A stretch of DNA of 64,000 nt from Variovorax paradoxus (lineage in GTDB: Bacteria > Pseudomonadota > Gammaproteobacteria > Burkholderiales > Burkholderiaceae_C): contig NZ_JAGGNW010000014.1 in the NCBI RefSeq assembly GCF_018614875.1, forward strand, positions 310,001 to 374,000. The letters are read 5' to 3'. This document shows, in pieces, positions 1 to 7,101 of this stretch. The position numbers and the translations under genes are program-made. Positions within the stretch are counted from its first letter, which is position 1, and each line of letters starts with the position of its first letter. The notes under the pieces were generated by a model. It was not told where the DNA came from. It was given only the letters and a program-made list of their open reading frames with translations, and ran no database searches.

Positions 1-445
1 CGCGCGCAAAGGCGCGGGCATTGGCGGCGCCCTGGGGCGTGGGGTTGCGGCTGCCCACCACCGCAATGCTGCTGCCGAGCTGGGTCAGGTCGAATTCCGC
101 GGCGCCGAGCACGTAGAGCATCAACGGCGGGTCGACCATTTCGAGCAGCGATGCAGGGTAGGCCGCATCGCCCAGCGTGACCAGACGGCGCGCGGAGCGG
201 CCGTCATCGTGGCCGGGCTGCAGCCACTGCCATGTCTGGTCGACCTGGGCCTGGAGCCCCTGGGGCGGCTGGTGCAAGGCGTCGGCCTGCGCCGGCGACA
301 CGACCTGCCGGAGCGCCTCGCCCGTCTGCGCAAAAACATTCTCCGGCAGGCCGAAGGCCGCCAGCAGCCGGCGTGCGGCGCCATCGCCGATGCCTGGCGT
401 CAGTGAAAGCCGCAGCCAGCCTGCGAGTTCTGCGCGTTGTTCCAA
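1..445 (-). CDS. dprA: DNA-protecting protein DprA, N-terminal part (3' end off the left edge)
   Basis: DprA binds incoming single-stranded DNA in the cytoplasm and loads RecA during natural transformation. Only the first 148 codons are inside the window. The translation begins with an N-terminal helical region (LAGWLRLSLTPGIGDGAARR) and reaches the start of the Rossmann-like domain, with YPASLLEMVDPP followed by LGSSIAVVGSRNPTPQG, both typical of DprA/Smf. The best start is a TTG at 443-445 (TTG GAA CAA), because no in-frame ATG lies near; the upstream Shine-Dalgarno is weak, so the start is tentative. The LysM protein gene lies just upstream on the same strand, the dprA-lysM-def-fmt arrangement known from related betaproteobacteria. 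Confidence 0.82.
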   Translation of the reverse strand, partial: MEQRAELAGWLRLSLTPGIGDGAARRLLAAFGLPENVFAQTGEALRQVVSPAQADALHQPPQGLQAQVDQTWQWLQPGHDDGRSARRLVTLGDAAYPASLLEMVDPPLMLYVLGAAEFDLTQLGSSIAVVGSRNPTPQGAANARAFAR

Positions 446-476
446 ATGAAAACGGAAAAAGAAAGCGGGAAAGGCG

Positions 477-1694
477 TCAGGGATTGACGAGGAAGTCGCC
501 CGCCTTTGGAGTGTCGGTGATCTCGAGCACCAGTGCGTACGAAACCTTTTCGAACGGCCGGAACACCATCAGCAGGCCGATGCGTTCGTTCGGGAGCTTG
601 ATGGTTTCCTTGCGCGCGCCGGTCCGGTCGAGAATGGTTTCGCCGTTCTTCAGGATGGCCAGCACGTGGCCGCTGTCGATGCCGTCGCGCGTGCCCTTGT
701 TGATGGCCACCACCTGGTTCTGGGCCGCGAACTGCACCGCGTTGCCGTAGACCGAGATGATGCGGCCCTCGACCTGGCTGGAGGGCGCGCGCGGCACATA
801 GCTCAGCAGCTGGCGCGGCGGTTCCGGCAGCAGGCGGTCGCCGGCGCGAATTTCCTCGCGCGCCGCGATGATGTCGACGCTGGCCGGCACCACGGTGATG
901 ACGTCCTTGTCGTCCGTGGTCTCGACCGTGGTCGATTCGCCGCGCTTGAGCTGGGCCTTGCCCAGGTACTGCGCCTCGTAGCCGAGGATTTCACCGGTTC
1001 CCGGGTCCTTCAGCGGCGTGGCGCTGCGGAACACGCGGAAATTCTTCAGCGGACCCGGGGTTTCGAGCAGCGGCGTCTCGGCATTGCCGCGCGCATAGGC
1101 ACGATCCCCGCGCGACAGCAGAACCCGGCTGTCGTTGCCGGCGACGATGCGCGGCGCGGCCTGCAGCGTGTCGGCATCCACCACGATCGGCTCGCTGAGG
1201 AAGGGCTCGATGATGCTCGGGTTGAGCGTGGGCAATGCCATGCCGGCCAGCGAATCGAAGCGCGTGCGCGGCGACAGCTTGATGGTGCCGCCGTCGCCGC
1301 TGCCGCCCGCGCCGCGGCGCATGCTCAGGCGTGCACGGCCGCCGGTCTTGTCCAGATAGAGAATTTGGCCCGGGTAGATGCGGTGCGGATTCGCGATTTC
1401 GCTGATGTTCATGCCCCACAGTTCCGGCCAGCGCCAGGGGCGCAGCAGGTAGAGGCGCGAAATGGCCCACAGCGTGTCGCCGGGCTTGATCGTGTATTCG
1501 TCCGGCGCGTTGGGCGCCAGTTCGCTCAGCGGAACGCCGGTCTGGGCGATTTGCTGGGCGGTGGCGCGCTGCTGCGGCGTGACGGGGTAGTTCTGCGCCC
1601 ACGCCGTCGTCGTGCCGCCGCTTATCACCGCAAGGGCAGCCAACGTGGTGAAAAGAAACGGGCGTTGGCGGACAGTGATTCGGAGCTTTTTCAT
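477..1694 (-). CDS. LysM peptidoglycan-binding domain protein, exported
   Basis: This 405-residue protein probably binds peptidoglycan in the periplasm; no catalytic domain is seen. Residues 1-34 form a signal peptide (KK and R residues, a hydrophobic core, then TTTAWA before the likely cleavage). A single LysM domain covers about residues 64-115 (YTIKPGDTLWAISRLYLL, then WPELWGMN and IYPGQILYLDK). The rest is a long beta-rich region with repeated GDR/GDxLL turns and no recognised family. The ATG at 1692-1694 was chosen over an upstream extension because it starts the signal peptide. It is divergent from def across a 160-bp intergenic region. Its position between dprA and def is conserved in related genomes, but its role there is unknown. 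Confidence 0.85.
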   Translation of the reverse strand: MKKLRITVRQRPFLFTTLAALAVISGGTTTAWAQNYPVTPQQRATAQQIAQTGVPLSELAPNAPDEYTIKPGDTLWAISRLYLLRPWRWPELWGMNISEIANPHRIYPGQILYLDKTGGRARLSMRRGAGGSGDGGTIKLSPRTRFDSLAGMALPTLNPSIIEPFLSEPIVVDADTLQAAPRIVAGNDSRVLLSRGDRAYARGNAETPLLETPGPLKNFRVFRSATPLKDPGTGEILGYEAQYLGKAQLKRGESTTVETTDDKDVITVVPASVDIIAAREEIRAGDRLLPEPPRQLLSYVPRAPSSQVEGRIISVYGNAVQFAAQNQVVAINKGTRDGIDSGHVLAILKNGETILDRTGARKETIKLPNERIGLLMVFRPFEKVSYALVLEITDTPKAGDFLVNP

Positions 1695-1854
1695 GTCTGG
1701 ATGGGTGAGCGCGCTGCGTATCGGCGCGCATACGAATCTCACAATTTGCTACGAATTCTGCGCCCGAAGCCCTTTGGAGGGCAACGTTTTCAGGCGATCC
1801 GGACTCGCCGCGTCGCGGAATTGGCGAAAATAGCCACAACTTTCTCCCTGTTTC

Positions 1855-2376
1855 ATGGCCAAACGAATCATTCTGAGTTACCCGGACAAGCGCTTGCACA
1901 CGGTGGCCAAGCCCGTGCAGGGCGTCGATGCGCGCATCAAGGCCCTGGTGGCCGACCTGCTCGAGACCATGTACGACGCCAGCGGCATCGGCCTGGCCGC
2001 GACCCAGGTCGACGTGCACGAGCGGCTGGTCGTCATCGACGTGTCCGAGGAGCGCAACGAGCCGCTGGTGCTCATCAACCCCGAAATTATCTGGGCAAGC
2101 GACGAAAAGGTGTTGAACGAAGAGGGCTGCCTCTCGGTGCCGGGCATCTATGACGGCGTCATGCGCTCCACCTCGGTCAAGGTCCAGGCGCTCGACGAAA
2201 ACGGCGAACTGCGCACCATCGAGGCCGAAGGCCTGCTGGCCGTGTGCATCCAGCACGAGCTCGACCACTTGCTGGGCAAGGTGTTCGTCGAATACCTGTC
2301 GCCGCTCAAGCGCAACCGCATCAAGAGCAAGCTGCTCAAGCAGCAGCGCGAAGAGGCCAAAGAGGGCCGGGCGTGA
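1855..2376 (+). CDS. def: Peptide deformylase
   Basis: Peptide deformylase removes the formyl group from the N-terminal methionine of nascent proteins, a ribosome-associated cytoplasmic step that complements Fmt three genes downstream. All three signature motifs are present: GIGLAATQ at residues 44-51, EGCLSVP at 90-96 (metal ligand Cys92) and QHELDHL at 133-139 (His134 and His138 ligands, catalytic Glu135). The length of 173 residues is normal. It is the first gene of a plus-strand run with overlapping starts (def, lipoprotein, fmt, azlC, azlD), so translational coupling is likely. The basic C-terminal tail (KRNRIKSKLLKQQREEAK) is ordinary for this group. Confidence 0.97.
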   Translation: MAKRIILSYPDKRLHTVAKPVQGVDARIKALVADLLETMYDASGIGLAATQVDVHERLVVIDVSEERNEPLVLINPEIIWASDEKVLNEEGCLSVPGIYDGVMRSTSVKVQALDENGELRTIEAEGLLAVCIQHELDHLLGKVFVEYLSPLKRNRIKSKLLKQQREEAKEGRA

Positions 2377-2873
2377 AAATGCCCGCCCTGCGGCCCTGGG
2401 CCATCGGGCTTGCCGCAGGACTCGTGCTGGCGGGCTGCGCCAGCGAACCCACGCGCATCGTTGCCGGCACCACCGCCGCCGAAACCCTGCAGCGCCTGGG
2501 CGCGCCCACGGGCCGCTATCCGCTCACGGGCGGCGGCGAACGCCTGCAGTATTCGCGCATGCCGGCGGGTTTCGAGGTCACCGACATCGACGTCGATGCC
2601 GCCGGCAAGGTCGTCTCCGTGACCCAGGTGCTCAACGAGGCGCGCTTCGGCCACGACATCAAGGTCGACCAGTGGCGCCAGAACGACGTGCTCGCCTTCT
2701 ACGGCCGGCCCTATGAAACCAGCCGCGTCGGTTCGTTCGACGGCGTGGTCTGGACCTGGCGCTACAAGGCCGTGAACGAGCGCCGCATGCTCTATATCTA
2801 TATGGACCCCGCCGGCGTGGTTCGCCGCTATCACACGGGGGACGACCTCGAACTGGATCGGATCCGCGATTGA
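2373..2873 (+). CDS. BamE/SmpA-like small outer-membrane lipoprotein
   Basis: This is a 166-residue predicted lipoprotein. The N-terminus has a lipoprotein signal ending in LAGC (Cys22), and the body resembles the SmpA/OmlA fold by pattern: a GAPTGRYPLTGGGERLQY segment, a later FYGRPYETSRV loop, and a VWTWRY strand. The role is probably outer-membrane or envelope associated, but no specific partner is shown. The GTG at 2373 overlaps the def stop (GTGA) and lies 6 nt after an AGAGGG element, so it is preferred over the ATG at 2379. The gene ends inside the TTG start of fmt. It sits between two formyl-methionine genes for no obvious functional reason. Confidence 0.78.
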   Translation: MKMPALRPWAIGLAAGLVLAGCASEPTRIVAGTTAAETLQRLGAPTGRYPLTGGGERLQYSRMPAGFEVTDIDVDAAGKVVSVTQVLNEARFGHDIKVDQWRQNDVLAFYGRPYETSRVGSFDGVVWTWRYKAVNERRMLYIYMDPAGVVRRYHTGDDLELDRIRD

Positions 2874-3823
2874 CCCCGCTGAAAGTCGTTTTCGCGGGCA
2901 CGCCCGAGTTCGCGCGCGTCGCGCTCGAAGCCATTGCCGCCGCCGGCCATGAGATCACGCTGGTGCTGAGCCAGCCCGACCGGCCCGCGGGCCGCGGCAT
3001 GAAGCTGCAGGCTTCGCCCGTCAAGCAATGCGCCGTCGCCCACGGCTGGCCCGTGGCGCAGCCGCGCAGCCTGCGGCTCGACGGCAAGTACCCGGAAGAA
3101 GCCGCGGCCGCGCGCGAGGCGCTGCGGGCGGCCAGGCCCGACGTGATGGTGGTGGCGGCCTACGGCCTCATCCTGCCGCAATGGGTGCTCGACCTGCCGT
3201 TGCACGGCTGCTTCAACATCCACGCCAGCCTCTTGCCGCGCTGGCGCGGCGCGGCGCCCATCCACCGCGCCATCGAGGCCGGCGACGCGCAGACCGGCAT
3301 CACCATCATGCAGATGGACGCCGGCCTGGACACCGGCGACATGCTGCTGCGCGAAGCCGCCGACATCGGCGGCGACAACACCGCCCGGCTGCACGACCGC
3401 CTGGCCGAACTGGGCGGCCGGATGATCGTCCGGGCGCTGGCCGGCATCGGCAGCCTGGCGCGCACGCCGCAGCCGGCCGAAGGCGTCACCTACGCCAGCA
3501 AGGTCGAGAAGCACGAAGCCCAGATCGACTGGAACCAGCCCGCCGACGCGATCGTGCGGCGCATCCGGGCCTTCGACCCGTTCCCGGGCGCCAACAGCCC
3601 GCTCGACGGCGAAACCATCAAGCTCTGGGCCGCGCATGCGGTGCCGGCCGAGGTTTCGGCCGCGCCGGGCACCCTGCTGGCCGTGACCGATAGCGGTGTC
3701 GCGGTGGCGGCGGCCGGCGCGACGGTGATGGTCACCGAACTCCAGCGTCCCGGCGGCAAGCGCCTGGCCGTGGCCGATTTCCTGCGCGGCTTCGACCTGA
3801 AGGCCGGGCAGCTGTTCGGCTGA
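2870..3823 (+). CDS. fmt: Methionyl-tRNA formyltransferase
   Basis: Fmt transfers a formyl group from 10-formyltetrahydrofolate to Met-tRNA(fMet) for translation initiation. The 317-residue protein has the N-terminal formyltransferase fold (VVFAGTPEFARVALEAI) and the catalytic segment NIHASLLPRWRGAAPIHRAI with Asn116 and His118. The catalytic aspartate is in the MDAGLDTGD segment (Asp154). The C-terminal tRNA-binding domain follows from about residue 205. The start is TTG at 2870, overlapping the TGA of the preceding lipoprotein gene. No in-frame ATG lies upstream because the preceding codon run is the lipoprotein frame, so translation probably depends on coupling. Its substrate, initiator tRNA, is encoded at 57868-57944. 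Confidence 0.96.
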   Translation: MTPLKVVFAGTPEFARVALEAIAAAGHEITLVLSQPDRPAGRGMKLQASPVKQCAVAHGWPVAQPRSLRLDGKYPEEAAAAREALRAARPDVMVVAAYGLILPQWVLDLPLHGCFNIHASLLPRWRGAAPIHRAIEAGDAQTGITIMQMDAGLDTGDMLLREAADIGGDNTARLHDRLAELGGRMIVRALAGIGSLARTPQPAEGVTYASKVEKHEAQIDWNQPADAIVRRIRAFDPFPGANSPLDGETIKLWAAHAVPAEVSAAPGTLLAVTDSGVAVAAAGATVMVTELQRPGGKRLAVADFLRGFDLKAGQLFG

Positions 3824-4563
3824 TGTTCTTTTCCGCCGCCATCCGCCGCCGGCCCGAATTCGGCAACGGCATCCGCGACATGTCCTCGGCCGCGCTGGGC
3901 ATCGGCGCCTGGGGCCTGATGACCGGCGTGGCCATGGTCAAGTCGAACATGAGCGTGCTGGAATCGGTGGCCATGACGCTGCTGGTCTACGCCGGCAGCT
4001 CCCAGCTTGCGGCCATTCCGCTGCTGTTCGCGGGCGCGCCGGCCTGGGTGATCCTGGCTACGGGCTTTTGCGTCAACCTGCGCTTCGTGGTCTTCAGCCT
4101 GCATCTGCGGCCTTATCTGATGCACATGCCGCGCTGGCGCCGCATGACGCACGGCTACCTCACGGCCGACCTGAGCTACGCGCTCTTCACCAGAAAGTAT
4201 CCCGCGCCGCCGGCCGGTGCCGACGAGCAGAAGGCCCAGGAGGCCTACCTCACCGGCAACTACTTCGTGACCTGGTGCTCCTGGATGGGCATGAGCCTGC
4301 TGGGCATTGCGCTGGCCAATTTCATTCCCCAGAACTGGGGCCTGGGCTTCGCCGGCGTGCTGAGCCTGGTGGCGATCGTCTGTTCGATGGCGACCACGCG
4401 CCTGCGCGTGCTGGCCGCGCTGATCGCCAGCGTCACCGCCGTGGCCGCCTATGCCTTGCCGCTCAAGCTCAACATCGTGGTGGCCATCGGCGCCGCGGTG
4501 CTTCTGTGCTTCTGGCTCGAGAAGCAGTTCGGGCTCGACCCGGACGCGGAGGACGACAAGTGA
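3823..4563 (+). CDS. azlC: AzlC family branched-chain amino acid exporter subunit
   Basis: This is the larger inner-membrane subunit of an AzlCD-type exporter, the family that exports branched-chain amino acids and analogues such as 4-azaleucine. The 246-residue protein has the family opening (FGNGIRDMSSAALGIGAWGLMTG, read in parts), a YAGSSQLAAIPLL helix near residue 45 and several further transmembrane helices. The ATG at 3823 shares its A with the TGA of fmt (TGATG), which suggests coupled translation. The gene is followed by its usual small partner azlD. The cargo is inferred from the family only. Confidence 0.92.
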   Translation: MFFSAAIRRRPEFGNGIRDMSSAALGIGAWGLMTGVAMVKSNMSVLESVAMTLLVYAGSSQLAAIPLLFAGAPAWVILATGFCVNLRFVVFSLHLRPYLMHMPRWRRMTHGYLTADLSYALFTRKYPAPPAGADEQKAQEAYLTGNYFVTWCSWMGMSLLGIALANFIPQNWGLGFAGVLSLVAIVCSMATTRLRVLAALIASVTAVAAYALPLKLNIVVAIGAAVLLCFWLEKQFGLDPDAEDDK

Positions 4564-4898
4564 GCGGCAGCACCGATCTGTGGACGATGGGCGTGATCGT
4601 CGGCCTGGCCGCGGTCACCGTGCTCACGCGCTGCTTCTTCTTCATTCTCGACCGCCCCTGGGGCCTGCCCGAGTGGGCGCACCGCGCGCTGCACTACGCG
4701 CCGGCCGCCGCGCTGGCCGGCGTGATCGCGCCCGAGATCGTGATGACACAGGGCCACCTGATCACCACGCTGCACGACGCCCGCCTGTATGCCGCAGTGG
4801 TCGGCGCCGCTTACTACTACTGGCGGCGCGGCGTGCTCGGCACGATGCTGGCGGGCATGGCGGTGTACCTGCCGCTGCACCTGGGGTTGGGCTGGTAG
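4560..4898 (+). CDS. azlD: AzlD family branched-chain amino acid exporter small subunit
   Basis: AzlD is the short membrane partner of AzlC. The 112-residue protein has about four hydrophobic helices and the family pattern VLTRCFFFILDRPWGLPEW, then LHYAPAAALAGVIAPEIV. The start is a GTG at 4560 overlapping the azlC stop (GTGA), the only start that gives the full family length. The gene ends 16 nt before the convergent Bug-family gene, with no clear terminator between them. Confidence 0.9.
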   Translation: MSGSTDLWTMGVIVGLAAVTVLTRCFFFILDRPWGLPEWAHRALHYAPAAALAGVIAPEIVMTQGHLITTLHDARLYAAVVGAAYYYWRRGVLGTMLAGMAVYLPLHLGLGW

Positions 4899-4914
4899 CC
4901 GGTCGGCTGATCGG

Positions 4915-5892
4915 TCAATCGAGCTTCACGCCCGCAGCCTGGATGATCTTGCCCCAGCGCTCGCTCTCGGCCCGCGAGAGCTTGTAGAACTCCTGCGGCG
5001 TGCCCGGCAGCGCCTCGAAGCCGAACTCCGCGAACAGCTTCACCACCTTCGGCGCCTTCATCGCCTTGTGCAGCTCGCCGTTGAGCCGCGCCACCGCTTC
5101 GGGTGCCATGCCGGCCGGGCCGATCAGGCCATGGAACGCATAGGCGTTGACGTCGCTGAAGCCGGCTTCGACGAAGGTCGGCACATCGGGCAGTGCGCTT
5201 GCGCGCTGCGGCAGCGCAATCGCCAGCACCCGCACCTTGCCCGCCTTGATGATCGGCAGGCCCGAGGCCAGGTCGAGCATCATGGCCGGCACCTGGCCGC
5301 CCATCACGTCGGTCATCGCGGGCGCGGCGCCCTTGTACGGCACGTGCGTGATGCTGAGCCCGGCCTTCTGCTTGAAGAGCTCCATCGCCATGTGGTGCGG
5401 CGAGCCGTTGCCCGGCGACGCATAGCTCACCTTCTCGGGGTTCGCCTTCACGTAGCGCACGAACTCGGCCACGTTCTTCGCGGGAAAGTCGGGGTGCACC
5501 ACCAGCGCCACCGGAAAGCGGCCGATCGTTCCGATGTAGGTGAAGTCGCTCGCGGGCTTGTAGGGCAGCTTGGCGAACATGTGCTCGTTGAAGAGCAGCG
5601 CCGCGTTCTCGGCCTGCATGATGGTGTAGCCGTCGGGCTTGGCCTGCATCAGTACCGAGACGCCGATGTTGGTGGATGCGCCGGGCCGGTTGTCGATGAT
5701 CAGCGGCTGCCCGAGCGAAGGCTGCATCGCCTCGGCCAGCGCGCGCGCGAGGTTGTCGGTGCCGCCGCCGGCCACGTAGGGCACGATCCATTTGACCGGC
5801 TGGCTCGGGTAGGCGGCGGGCTGCTGTGCCGATGCGAAGGTGGTGGCCAGCGCGAGGGCCGCGGCCAGCAGGGGAAGGAATCGTCGTTTCAT
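4915..5892 (-). CDS. Tripartite tricarboxylate transporter substrate-binding protein (Bug/TctC family)
   Basis: This is a periplasmic solute-binding protein of the Bug family, which captures carboxylates and other small organic acids. The 325-residue protein starts with a signal peptide (residues 1-22, ending TFASA). It carries the Bug pattern YPSQPVKWIVPYVAGGGTDNLAR, the loop IIDNRPGASTNIG, and VPYKGAAPAMTDVMGG with GQVPAMMLDLASGLP. It is the last gene of the minus-strand catabolic cluster, 40 nt after the MBL-fold gene. No TctA/TctB membrane genes are nearby, as is common for Bug proteins. Its ligand is probably the substrate of the upstream enzymes, but this is inference. Confidence 0.9.
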   Translation of the reverse strand: MKRRFLPLLAAALALATTFASAQQPAAYPSQPVKWIVPYVAGGGTDNLARALAEAMQPSLGQPLIIDNRPGASTNIGVSVLMQAKPDGYTIMQAENAALLFNEHMFAKLPYKPASDFTYIGTIGRFPVALVVHPDFPAKNVAEFVRYVKANPEKVSYASPGNGSPHHMAMELFKQKAGLSITHVPYKGAAPAMTDVMGGQVPAMMLDLASGLPIIKAGKVRVLAIALPQRASALPDVPTFVEAGFSDVNAYAFHGLIGPAGMAPEAVARLNGELHKAMKAPKVVKLFAEFGFEALPGTPQEFYKLSRAESERWGKIIQAAGVKLD

Positions 5893-5932
5893 CGTCTTTT
5901 GTCTCCGTTGCTTGTCTTGAAATCGGTGGGTG

Positions 5933-6898
5933 CTATTCGCCGCGCAGGGTCTGCCAGAGCTCGCGGTCGCGCTCGGCGGTCCACACGACCGGGTGCTCGA
6001 TGCCGAGCAGTTCGTGATACGCACGCGAGACGTCGAAGGGCAGCACGTGCTGGAACACGGGCCAGGTACCGAAGCGTGGCGTCATCGCCGCCTCGGCACG
6101 TGCGAAGCAGCCGCGCAGGGTTTCGCCGGCGGCAATGCCGGCGCGCACGCTGTCGAGCAGCGTCGAAAGAAAAGCCTTGGTGAGCCCGATGGCTTCGGTG
6201 CATTCGACTTCGCCCTGCAGCACGGCCCCGCGGCCCGGCACCAGCACGCGCGGCTTCAGGGCCTTCACCGCATCGAGCGTGCCGGCCCAATCGCCGATGT
6301 AGGCATCGCCCGCGTACACGCCGCAGTGGTTCTCGACCACGTCGCCCGAGAACAGCACGCCGCAGCCGGGCAGCCACGCGACCGTGTCGCCGCTCGAATG
6401 GCCGCGGCCCAGCGCCATCAACCGCAGCTCGCGGCCACCGCCGAGCCAGAGGCTCATCTCGCGCTCGAAGCTCTGCGTCGGAAAGGTCAGGCCCGGGATT
6501 TCTTCCACGCCCGCGAACAAGCGCGGGAAGCGGCCGACCTCGGAATCGAAATCGGCCTGGCCGCGCGTGCGGATCCAGTCGAGCGTGCCGTTGCTCGCGA
6601 TGATGGCCTCGACCTCGCCGAACGCGCTCGCGCCCATCACGCGCACCGCGTGGTAGTGCGTGAGCACGATGGTCTTGACCGGCTTGTCGGTCACCGTGCG
6701 GATGGCCGCGAGAAAGTCGCGCGCCATGCGTGGCGTGGGGCGGGTGTCGATCAGCACCACCTGTTCGTCGCCGACGACGAAGCCGCAGTTCGGATCGAAA
6801 TCGCTGATGTAGCCGTAGACATCGGGCGCGAGCTCGCGCAGTTGCGGCTTCTGCTCGCGTGTGTCGGAGGCGGAGGCGAAGGAGACGTTGGCGGTCAT
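5933..6898 (-). CDS. MBL-fold protein with altered zinc-binding motif
   Basis: This 321-residue protein has the metallo-beta-lactamase fold pattern (NCGFVVGDEQVVLIDTRPTP, a long alpha/beta body, GHSSGDTVAW at 166-175, LFSGDVVENH at 182-191). The main metal motif normally reads HxHxDH, but here it is HYHAVRV at residues 81-87, lacking the Asp and third His. The last histidine position is PGRG (221-224) instead of PGHG. His81, His83, His167 and Asp186 remain. It may bind metal differently or act as a non-classical hydrolase. The ATG at 6896-6898 overlaps the stop of the upstream small gene. Cluster context suggests a catabolic step. Confidence 0.82.
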   Translation of the reverse strand: MTANVSFASASDTREQKPQLRELAPDVYGYISDFDPNCGFVVGDEQVVLIDTRPTPRMARDFLAAIRTVTDKPVKTIVLTHYHAVRVMGASAFGEVEAIIASNGTLDWIRTRGQADFDSEVGRFPRLFAGVEEIPGLTFPTQSFEREMSLWLGGGRELRLMALGRGHSSGDTVAWLPGCGVLFSGDVVENHCGVYAGDAYIGDWAGTLDAVKALKPRVLVPGRGAVLQGEVECTEAIGLTKAFLSTLLDSVRAGIAAGETLRGCFARAEAAMTPRFGTWPVFQHVLPFDVSRAYHELLGIEHPVVWTAERDRELWQTLRGE

Positions 6899-7101
6899 GG
6901 GGCTTCCGGCGTTGTCGTGGGGGCTTCGGCCGCGGCTCGGATGCAGGCCAGCAGCACGGCCTGGTCGCCGCACTGGTTGGCCAGCAGCAGCATGAGGCGG
7001 GCGTTGAGATCGGCGCTCTGCGCTTCGCTCAAGCCTTCGTGCGCGGCCAGCAAGGCGGCGTAGAAGCCGTCGGCGTCGGGGATGCGGGGCTCGGTGATCA
7101 T
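6895..7101 (-). CDS. Small DUF2783-like protein
   Basis: This is a 68-residue soluble acidic protein beginning MITEPRIPDADGFYAALLAA and continuing with SEAQSADLNARLMLLLANQCGD. The length and the DADGFYxxLxxAH pattern fit DUF2783, a small family usually found between an FAD monooxygenase gene and an MBL-fold gene, exactly as here. Both ends overlap its neighbours (ATGA on each side), so it is almost certainly translated with them. The function is unknown; a stabilising or accessory subunit role for the monooxygenase is plausible but unproven. Confidence 0.7.
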   Translation of the reverse strand: MITEPRIPDADGFYAALLAAHEGLSEAQSADLNARLMLLLANQCGDQAVLLACIRAAAEAPTTTPEAP

